Part shown: one piece after another, positions 57,037 to 64,000 of the stretch
Layout: every line of letters begins with the position of its first letter
Position numbering within the stretch: position 1 is the first letter of the stretch
DNA from: Paenibacillus melissococcoides
Lineage (GTDB): Bacteria; Bacillota; Bacilli; Paenibacillales; Paenibacillaceae
Assembly: GCA_944800085.1 (NCBI GenBank)
Contig: CALYLO010000001.1
Coordinates: 831,001 to 895,000 of the forward strand
DNA: 64,000 bases
Direction of reading: 5' to 3'
The notes under the pieces: generated by a model
Seen by the model: only the letters and a program-made list of their open reading frames with translations
Told to the model about the DNA's origin: nothing
Databases searched by the model: none
Program-made: the position numbers and the translations under genes

Positions 57037-57799
57037 GGTTGTCATGCGGGCATTCCGGCTGTATGCCGAGTTGGCCCGGAGCGGCATGGTGGAGCGGGAA
57101 GGATTGCAGCAGTATTTGGCCGATGACGAGGTAAGGGGACTCGTTGATCAGTTCGCGAGAGAGGTCGACTGCTTGACCTTGACGGCAGGCGATCAGTTGT
57201 TCCTCATACCGCTCGTTCGCTTGTCTCCCTTCCATGTGTCCAATGACTATTTGAAGAGAACGTACCTGCGAGGTCAAGCCGTCAACGCGGATCTATACCT
57301 GATGTATGTGGCGATCATCGTGTTTGTCGGGGCGTTCTATAACAGCTATCTTAGCATGGAGCCGACAAGAGATTTTATCCGGGTGGAAGATTGGCTGTTG
57401 CTTGTTCAGGAGCGGATAGACGGGTTGAAGGAGCATAATCCGGAGCAATTGAGGGAGTACGAGAAGCAATTCTCCTATAATTGGACGGCCATTATCGAGA
57501 AATGGGATGCCATGGACGATATTAAGGAGACGGCCAAGCGCCAAAGCGGAAATACGATCAGCCGCTTCAGCTTCATGGATACGGTGAAGCGATTTCTGCT
57601 GGCGGAGAAGCTTGCCGAGGAAGTCGGGGAGAATGAACTGGCGATGACGGAGAAGACCCGAATTATCGTTCAGCGCTATTTCATGGAGCTGCAGTATAAT
57701 CGGGGCATTTTGCAGTTTCTATATCGGTTTGAAGAAGAACGTCAGGCCCATATCGCTCGGGAGGAGGAGAGAACCGGTGCCATCCATAGCGAAGATTAG
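57020..57799 (+). CDS. jetB: Wadjet KITE subunit JetB
   Basis: 259 residues. ATG 57020 follows AGGAGGAGG. The protein has winged-helix character: RAFRLYAELARSGMVEREGLQQYL at the front and a later helix-rich region (RFSFMDTVKRFLLAEKL). It fits JetB/DUF6063-type KITE subunits, which bind the kleisin JetA and regulate the complex. The start overlaps the jetA stop and its end overlaps jetC, so the four genes are translationally coupled. Family assignment depends partly on context. Confidence 0.72.
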   Translation: MQYENEVVMRAFRLYAELARSGMVEREGLQQYLADDEVRGLVDQFAREVDCLTLTAGDQLFLIPLVRLSPFHVSNDYLKRTYLRGQAVNADLYLMYVAIIVFVGAFYNSYLSMEPTRDFIRVEDWLLLVQERIDGLKEHNPEQLREYEKQFSYNWTAIIEKWDAMDDIKETAKRQSGNTISRFSFMDTVKRFLLAEKLAEEVGENELAMTEKTRIIVQRYFMELQYNRGILQFLYRFEEERQAHIAREEERTGAIHSED

Positions 57800-60155
57800 A
57801 TTTACGCATGTCCTGTACGAAGGCGGGAATAAGCGATATAACGATGTTACGTTCCAGTTCCATGGCCATAACGGCGCGGTTGTATTGGAAAATGGCGGCG
57901 GAAAGACGGTATTTATCCAGACCGCGATCCAGGCGGTGCTTCCCCATGAGGATCTCGCCGGACGCAAGGTGAAGGATACGCTGCAGCTGGACAGCGGTCC
58001 CGCGCATATCGCGATCGAATGGATTTTGACGGACAAGCCGTACCGCAGATATTTGGTCACATGCGTCACCCTGTTCCAGTCCGGCAACGGCATTGATTCC
58101 TACCGCTATGTGTATGAATATGGCGAGCATGATGAACATCGGCTGGAGAACATCCCGTTCGCGAAGGTCCATATGGGGAAGTCCCGTCCGGCGGACAAGG
58201 GAGAGATCCACGACTATTACCAGACGATGACGCATCGGCACCCGCTTCATGCCAAGACGTTCCCTACGATCAAGGAGTATAAGGCATATCTGGAGCGGCA
58301 ATATCAGATTATTACGGGCGAGTGGGAAGCCATCGCGAAGATTAACGATTCAGAGGGCGGCATCGAGCAGTTTTTCGATGAATGCAAGACGACGAAGCAA
58401 TTATTTGATCGTTTGCTTATTCCGGCCGTGGAGCAGTCAATCGAAGGATATGAACAGGGGACATTTGCCCGCATATTCGAGAAGCACCGGGAAGGGTTCA
58501 AAAGATATAAGCAGTTAACCGAACAGATCGAAGAGAATCGGCGAATTCAGCAAGAATTGAACAACTACGTCACGCTGTTTGAACGTCTGGATCGGGAAGA
58601 GAGGCAGTATCAAGAAGCGCGGCAAGAGGCGAAGGCGTATTGGCAATCCACTGTCGAGCTGCGGGAGGCGGCCGACAAGGAACGCCTTCAGCTTCAACTT
58701 CAGGCCGAGGAGCTTGGGGAGCGAAGCAAGCTTCTGCGGCGCAAGCAGAAATCATACCTCATCGCGCGGGAGATTCAGGAGCAGGAAGCCATTGCGGCGA
58801 AGCTGGATCTGGTCGAGGAAGAAGCAGAGCAGATCAGGGAGCGATTGCATGATGCCGAGCATCAATATTATTCCCTGCAGTATGCCGAGAGCCGCGACAG
58901 ATGCCTGGCTGCCGAGGCGAAGGTTGTTCAACTGTGCGCGCAGTTGGAACGGTTAACCCTTACCGAAGATGAACGCAAGCTGGAAGAGCATTGGGAACGC
59001 AACAGCGGCCAGCTCCGCTATTTGTACGACGAGAAGGAACAGTGGCTTGAGGAACAGCGCAGCTTGTTCGAGCGCCGTCACAGGCAGCTCATGGAACAGG
59101 CAGAGACGATCCGGGGGAGTCTGCGCCAGCTGGCTGAGGAGCGCTTGCAAGGGGAGAGATCCATCGCGGAGAAGACAGCCGGGATTCAAGCGAAGCGGGA
59201 TCATCAGAAGGATATCGCGAACAGCTTGCTGTCGAATCCTCAACTGGAAAAGGTGGAACAGCTGCTTCCGCTGTGGATGGAGGAAGAGCGGCAGCTGGAT
59301 CAGAGCCGGATGACTCAATTGCAGGAGATGAAGCGGCTGGAAGAGGAAGCGGCTTATAAGGAACGGAAGCGCAGAGAAGTGAGCGAGGATAGCCGCCGCT
59401 TGGGCGAAGAGTTGGCGAAGCTGACGGCGCAGCATGAACGCCACCAATCCGATCTGGAGGAGTTGAAGCAAGAGCTCTGCCGCCTCCGTCCCGCATGGGA
59501 CAAATATTCATCCTTATATGAAAAGGAATCCTCCATTCGGGAGCAGCTGGCGGAAGGCATCGAGCGCTGCCGGCAGCAGAAGCAGCGGCTGCTGATGCAG
59601 GAGCGTCTGGCTTACCGCTTTGTCGATGATCATGGTGAGCAGCCGTTATTTTTTGCCGATGCCGTCGTGGCCAAATTATGCGAGCAATGGAGTCATCATT
59701 ATTCGCTGCTGCAGTTAGGAACGGATTATATCCGCGGGCTGCCCGAAGAGAGTAAGGGAGAGCGGGCCAGCCGTGCGGATCAGCTGTGGTCCGTCACGCT
59801 GATCACGACAATGCATGAGAAGGAATCATTGCAGCAGCGCCTCCGGCAGGCGAGCGGGAGCTTCGCATTCCCGATCCGCGTGCTCGGCGCACAGGAGGCG
59901 GCGGACATGCTTCAAGGACATAGGGAGCCGCCAGCGCCTCCCTCATGCTGGATCGTGCCGCAGCATTGGTTGAGCAATGAGGAGGCGGACGTCTATGAAG
60001 CGTGGAAGGCCGAGCTTGCCCGGCAGGCGGAGGAAGCGAAGCGGGAACGGGAACGATCGGAGCATTCGTTGCATGAATGGCAGTCGGCGCAGACGCGGTT
60101 CCAGGCTTTCTTCGCGAAATATCCGCTAGGGCGTGTACGCAAACTATCGAAATAG
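57777..60155 (+). CDS. jetC: Wadjet SMC-like ATPase JetC, N-terminal part, cut by IS
   Basis: The likely start is GTG 57777 (VPSIAKIRF), eight bases after GGAGGAGGAG and overlapping the jetB end; a longer frame from 57729 is less likely. The N-terminal ATPase head has the Walker A motif ENGGGKT (residues 38-44). About 500 residues of coiled coil and the first side of a hinge follow. At base 60130 an IS5-family element enters and adds nine foreign codons before a stop at 60155. The signature and Walker B motifs needed for ATP hydrolysis are on the other side of the insertion, so the SMC motor cannot form from this piece alone. The intact protein would have 1,482 residues. Confidence 0.88.
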   Translation: MPSIAKIRFTHVLYEGGNKRYNDVTFQFHGHNGAVVLENGGGKTVFIQTAIQAVLPHEDLAGRKVKDTLQLDSGPAHIAIEWILTDKPYRRYLVTCVTLFQSGNGIDSYRYVYEYGEHDEHRLENIPFAKVHMGKSRPADKGEIHDYYQTMTHRHPLHAKTFPTIKEYKAYLERQYQIITGEWEAIAKINDSEGGIEQFFDECKTTKQLFDRLLIPAVEQSIEGYEQGTFARIFEKHREGFKRYKQLTEQIEENRRIQQELNNYVTLFERLDREERQYQEARQEAKAYWQSTVELREAADKERLQLQLQAEELGERSKLLRRKQKSYLIAREIQEQEAIAAKLDLVEEEAEQIRERLHDAEHQYYSLQYAESRDRCLAAEAKVVQLCAQLERLTLTEDERKLEEHWERNSGQLRYLYDEKEQWLEEQRSLFERRHRQLMEQAETIRGSLRQLAEERLQGERSIAEKTAGIQAKRDHQKDIANSLLSNPQLEKVEQLLPLWMEEERQLDQSRMTQLQEMKRLEEEAAYKERKRREVSEDSRRLGEELAKLTAQHERHQSDLEELKQELCRLRPAWDKYSSLYEKESSIREQLAEGIERCRQQKQRLLMQERLAYRFVDDHGEQPLFFADAVVAKLCEQWSHHYSLLQLGTDYIRGLPEESKGERASRADQLWSVTLITTMHEKESLQQRLRQASGSFAFPIRVLGAQEAADMLQGHREPPAPPSCWIVPQHWLSNEEADVYEAWKAELARQAEEAKRERERSEHSLHEWQSAQTRFQAFFAKYPLGRVRKLSK

Positions 60156-60959
60156 CCAAATATCTGGTAAACTTATCCTATGAGAAGACGATATGAGATA
60201 CGAGATGACCAATGGGAACGACTCAAAGACCTCTTGCCACCGGAACGGAAACCACAGGGTGGACGTCCGGCAATCGATAACCGAAAAATGTTCAATGCCA
60301 TGCTTTGGGTGATTCGTTCTGGTGCGCCTTGGCGAGACTTGCCAGAGCATTATGGCTCCTGGAGCAGTGTCTACAGTCGTTTCCGCCGCTGGGAGAAAGC
60401 AGGCATCTTTGATCGAATGCTAGAGGTTCTGGCTGCCAATCCCGATGACGAAAGTGTTATGCTCGATGCTTCCATCGTTCGTGTTCACCAACACGGCGCG
60501 GGGGCAAAAGGGGGCAGCAATTCCAAGCCATCGGACGATCACGCGGAGGCTTAACCAGCAAGATTCATGCCGTTGTAGACGGCCTTGGCAATCCGCTACG
60601 CTTCGAAGTAACCGCAGGCAACATCAATGATTGTGTAACGGGTTATGAGATCCTGCAAACCCAAGACATACAAGGTAAACATGTTTTGGCGGATCGCGGA
60701 TACGATACCGATAAAATCATTGCGCTTTTGGAAGAGAAACTGGCCCATTCCGTCATTCCCAGTAAGAAGAATCGCACGATCCAACGTACAACCGACTGGT
60801 GGTTGTATAAAGAGCGTCATCTGGTCGAATGCCTGTTCAACAAACTCAAACATAATCGTCGGCTGGCAACTCGGTACGATAAATTGGCCTGTACTTTTGT
60901 TGCCTTCTTAAAGCTGGCCTCTTCCATGATCTGGTTGGCTTAAGGTTTGCATACACGCC
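60130..60959 (+). mobile_element. IS5-family insertion sequence, 830 bp
   Basis: Terminal inverted repeats GGCGTGTACGCAAACTAT at 60130 and the complement of AAGGTTTGCATACACGCC at the right end differ at only a few positions. The element is flanked by a CTAG duplication (60126-60129 and 60960-60963). Size, ends and a two-frame transposase fit the IS427 group of the IS5 family. Removing the element and one CTAG rejoins the codons CCG CTA GCG GCT CAG and restores jetC, so the insertion is recent. Confidence 0.92.
60180..60943 (+). CDS. IS5-family transposase made by -1 frameshift
   Basis: The first frame (60180-60554, 124 residues) holds the N-terminal DNA-binding part and the first catalytic Asp (VMLDASIV). 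The second frame, to 60943, holds the other catalytic residues: ADRGYDTDKI for the second Asp and HLVECLFNKLKHNRRL for the Glu. The switch is a -1 slip on AAAAGGGGG at about 60506-60514, giving AKGGQQFQAIG and a complete DDE enzyme of about 254 residues. Two-frame layout with slippery purine run is normal for this group, so the transposase is probably functional. Confidence 0.88.
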
Positions 60960-60963
60960 CTAG

Positions 60964-63059
60964 CGGCTCAGCAGGAAGCGGAACAGAGAAGATTGACGCT
61001 CCAGGAGCTGAAGCTGGAACGGGCGCGTGAGCTTGAGCGGCTCGAGCATGAACTGGAGGTCAATCGCCGAACTGCAGAGCAGCGGCGCCGAGCGCTCGAA
61101 GAACTAGGGAGCAGAATTCAGCAATTGCAGTACCAGCTCCAGCAGGGGCATCGGTATACGCTGCTTGGCAATGAAGCAAGCAAGCTGGAAGAGGAGCTTA
61201 TTCCTGTCCGGAATCAGCTTGAATTATTGGGCAAGCAGCGGGAGCAGGAAGAGAGAGCGGAACGGCTGCTGCTAGAAGAGCTGCAGACGATTCAGGATCA
61301 ACAGCGGGAGATGGGCCTCCGCCTTCAAGTGCTGAAGCAAGACGACGATTATCGGGAAGTGAGGGAGTATGCCGCGCTGTCCTGCGAAGCTGCGATCGAG
61401 GAACTGAAGGCGGAACGGAAGCGGCTGGAGCTGGAGCGTCACCGGATTATGCAGGAGCAGACGCAGCTCGAATCGGCGCTTGCCAGCGAGCGGGAGCGGG
61501 TGGCGGAATGTCATCGGCTGATGGAGCAGCTGCGTATTGAGCATCCGGGCATCGCCGTGGATATGCAGCTTCCGCTGGATGTCATTGAGCGTCAACGCCA
61601 GCTTTGGTCCCGAATTGAAGAGCTGCGTCATCAACTGCAGCGGATCGAGGGGGAATATGGCCGGACGCGCGGCGATCTGCAGGCGAAGCAGGGGGCATGC
61701 CTCAAGCTTCGGCAGCAGTTCGCAGAAGAGTTCCCGGATGCCGAGCCGGAACGGTTCACCGAACCGCTCCATTCGGTTCAGAATAAGTTGCGGGACGAGG
61801 AGCAGCGGTTGACGGATGAAGCGGAGCAGATCGCTCGTCATCAAGAGCTCAACCGCAAGCGTCTGGATGAGATGGAGCGGGTGCTGAATGTCTGGAACAA
61901 GCACCTGATGGTGTTCGCTCTGGAAGATGTGCGGCTGCCGCCCGCGATCATCGGGGAAGCGGATCGCACGGAGTTCCCGTATAAGCCGTCTCATTATGCC
62001 AATCTCTGCATCGAGAAGCTGAAGGACAGGCAGGCGCGCGTGGAGAAGGAACAATTGTCGGTCAAAAATGGCCGAACCCGGATGAAGGATTATTGCATTC
62101 ACGCTGTCCAAGATACGAAGCTGCGCTATATGACGATTCAAGGCATTGAATCGAAGGAGCATTTCACGGAGCTCGTGGAATTCCAGCAGACGATGGAGAA
62201 GGGCATTCGGACGGCCATTCACATCATGGAACAGAATCTGCAGACGTATGATCAGGAACTGCAGCAGTTCATCGTGCATATTCATTCCCATCTGAAGCTT
62301 ATCGTTCAGGAGCTGAAGGAGATTCCGAAGAAGACCCGGGTCAAATCGGCGGAGGGATGGAAGGAGATCTACAGCTTCACGTTGGCGGAATGGGACGAGC
62401 AGGACGGCAAGGAACGCATCCGCAAATATATGGATTGGATCATTACGAAGCTGGAGCGTTATGCTGAGGAGCAAGATCAGGCAGACTGGCAGGAGCAGCA
62501 AGCGCTGATTCGCAAAGACCTTGAGAAGTGGCTGGACTCGCGCCAGCTGCTTCAGATCGTCATGCAGGGCGAAGGGATGAAGGTGGCCTGCCGCAAAGTA
62601 ACGAATGATCAGCAGATTACGCGTGCCGCCTTCTCATGGGAGCAGTCCAACCGCTGGTCGGGCGGCGAGAAATGGAGCAAGAACATGACTTTGTTCCTGG
62701 GGCTGCTCAATTATATCGCGGAACGCAAGCAGTACATTCAGGCGCAGATGAAGCGGCATCGCACGGTGATTCTGGACAATCCGTTCGGCAAGGCTTCCAG
62801 CGATCATGTATTAAGCCCGGTATTCTTCATCGCCGAGCAGCTTGGCTTCCAGATTATCGCCTTGACCGCTCATGTGGAAGGGAAGTTCCTGCAAGACTAT
62901 TTCCCGATTGTCTATAGCTGCCGTCTGCGTCATGCGGCAGATTCCGGCAAGCAGATCATTGAGGCGGCGCAGACGATCCAGACGGCCTATTTCCGGGATA
63001 ACGACCCGGGCGTGCTCGAACGGATTGATTCACACGTCACGCAGATGGAATTGTTCTGA
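60964..63059 (+). CDS. jetC: Wadjet SMC-like ATPase JetC, C-terminal part
   Basis: The frame resumes after the right CTAG. The second coiled-coil arm follows (RRALEELGSRIQQLQ onward), then the C-terminal ATPase head with the signature motif WSGGEK (about 62656) and Walker B VILDNPFG (about 62770). The first internal ATG-like start (TTG at 60993) has no ribosome site, so translation as a separate protein is unlikely. The stop at 63057-63059 ends the operon. The sequence shows no other lesion, matching a very recent insertion. Confidence 0.88.
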
Positions 63060-63355
63060 GCGCGGGGGCCCTGCCCCGTAGAGACAGGGGAATGTTCCGT
63101 TAAGGAGACGATTCGATTCGGCGCATCGGCCCCTGCAGGCCGATAGCTGCAGGAATATGGATTTACTATCGAACATATCGTGTTGGAATTCGAGAAGCTG
63201 CTTGGGGAAAGCAAGAAAAATTGATCTGTTATAGAAATGACGAAGGTCTTACGCAAATTGCGCCTTCGTCTTTTTTTTGGTATGACATAGTTGAGAGGTG
63301 TGATCGGGGATTCCTGAGGGATCAAATATACACATTGTATGGAGGGAGCAGGGAG
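63060..63355. other. Spacer between jetC and pxpB
   Basis: It contains a short open stretch ending in a stop at 63225 (IEHIVLEFEKLLGESKKN). This could be the tail of a lost small gene, but it has no start or family. The jet-operon terminator (separate entry) and the GGAGGGAGCAGGGAG ribosome site of pxpB follow. Confidence 0.35.
63239..63278 (+). terminator. Intrinsic terminator downstream of the Wadjet operon
   Basis: GACGAAGG (63239-63246) pairs with CCTTCGTC (63263-63270), followed by eight T. It ends the jet operon about 180 bases past the jetC stop. Confidence 0.9.
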
Positions 63356-64000
63356 ATGCATCTTTATCCGCTCGGAGATGCCGCGGTTGTGGTGGAATTC
63401 GATACGGTCATCGGACCGGCATCTCATGAGCAAGTCCGATTGTTGTCGCTATATCTCGATCATCATCCGATTCCCGGAATGATTGAATATGTCCCCGCTT
63501 TTACCACGGTGACGGTATTTTACGATCCACTGGTGCTTCAATATGATGAGGCGAAAGCCAAGCTGGAGATGGCAGTAGCACAGACGACGGATATGCGGCT
63601 GGACAAGATAGCGCGCACCGTCGAAATTCCGGTATGCTACGGCGGCGAATTCGGTCCCGATCTGGAGGAGGTCGCCGCGTATAACCGGCTGACGGCGGAT
63701 GAGGTTGTGCGCATTCATAGCAGCGCCGAGTATCGGGTATACATGATCGGGTTTGCTCCCGGTTTTCCGTATCTCGGCGGTATGCCGGAGAGAATTGCGA
63801 CACCGAGGCGTTCTTCCCCGCGCCTGGCGATTCCCGCGGGATCGGTCGGGATTGCCGGGATGCAGACGGGAGTCTATCCCATTGTCACGCCAGGCGGCTG
63901 GCAGTTGATCGGCCGGACGCCGGTTGCGCTATTTCGCCCGGAAATGACCCCTCCGACCTTGTTAAAAGCGGGGGATACGATACGCTTCGTCCCGATAACC
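63356..64000 (+). CDS. pxpB: 5-oxoprolinase subunit PxpB (KipI-like), 3' end outside window
   Basis: ATG 63356 follows GGAGGGAGCAGGGAG. 215 codons are present and the frame is open at the window end. The KipI/PxpB domain is plain: MHLYPLGDAAVVVEF at the front, then MIGFAPGFPYLGGMP, PRLAIPAGSVGIAG and YPIVTPGGWQLIGRTP. PxpB works with PxpC and PxpA in ATP-dependent opening of 5-oxoproline to glutamate. The KipI paralogue in Bacillus inhibits the sporulation kinase KinA. The partner gene pxpC/kipA is expected just beyond the window. Full PxpB is about 230-250 residues, so little is missing. Confidence 0.9.
   Translation, partial: MHLYPLGDAAVVVEFDTVIGPASHEQVRLLSLYLDHHPIPGMIEYVPAFTTVTVFYDPLVLQYDEAKAKLEMAVAQTTDMRLDKIARTVEIPVCYGGEFGPDLEEVAAYNRLTADEVVRIHSSAEYRVYMIGFAPGFPYLGGMPERIATPRRSSPRLAIPAGSVGIAGMQTGVYPIVTPGGWQLIGRTPVALFRPEMTPPTLLKAGDTIRFVPIT

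Noticed and set aside
61272..62501. 409-codon minus-strand frame inside jetC
   Set aside because: Antisense of coiled-coil codons; Leu/Arg/His-rich without motifs.
63148..63225. Small frame ending IEHIVLEFEKLLGESKKN
   Set aside because: An upstream in-frame stop, no start with a ribosome site and no family; at most a remnant tail.
1..64000. tRNA, rRNA, CRISPR arrays or prophage
   Set aside because: No cloverleaf, ribosomal, regularly spaced repeat or phage structural sequence was noticed on either strand.

Overview
The window looks like a chromosome segment of a Paenibacillus-type Gram-positive spore former. Genes have strong GGAGG ribosome sites and frequent GTG or TTG starts. There is a Spo0E-like phosphatase, a YhaM nuclease, a Firmicutes-style lipopeptide synthetase, and an overall high GC with a few AT-rich islands. 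Species cannot be fixed from the sequence alone.

Layout. 1-11,300 is ordinary and decaying chromosome: the end of an alpha/beta hydrolase, a wrecked globin-GGDEF-EAL signalling gene, a large TPM-domain membrane protein, a C45-type acyltransferase/hydrolase, yhaM, a wrecked Nramp transporter, and a cluster of ABC-permease and M20-peptidase remnants. Two copies of a dispersed non-coding repeat lie among them. 11,300-47,960 is a biosynthetic locus: an indoleamine-2,3-dioxygenase-like heme enzyme followed by a ten-module non-ribosomal peptide synthetase. The synthetase is split by an IS4-family element (17,001-18,513) and by an 8-bp frameshift near 28,631. Undoing both gives one reading frame of 11,153 aa: lipo-initiating C domain, ten A-T modules, one epimerase and a terminal thioesterase. 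48,120-52,400 holds a secreted GH46 chitosanase, a pRiA4b-ORF3-like protein, TetR and XRE regulators and a Spo0E-like protein. 53,060-54,266 is an AT-rich two-gene unit of unknown function. 54,464-63,059 is a Wadjet-type plasmid-defence operon in the order jetD-jetA-jetB-jetC, with jetC cut by an IS5-family element (60,130-60,959). The window ends inside pxpB.

How the genes work together. The dioxygenase and synthetase probably form one lipopeptide pathway. A-domain pocket residues read by eye suggest acyl-Orn-X-Val-Pro-X-basic-D-X-X-Val-Asp, with several positions uncertain. The Wadjet genes overlap and would be co-translated, forming an SMC-like complex plus nuclease that cuts plasmids. Both large systems are currently interrupted by insertion sequences with clean target duplications, and in both cases precise excision would restore the frame. 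They therefore look recently inactivated, not anciently decayed.
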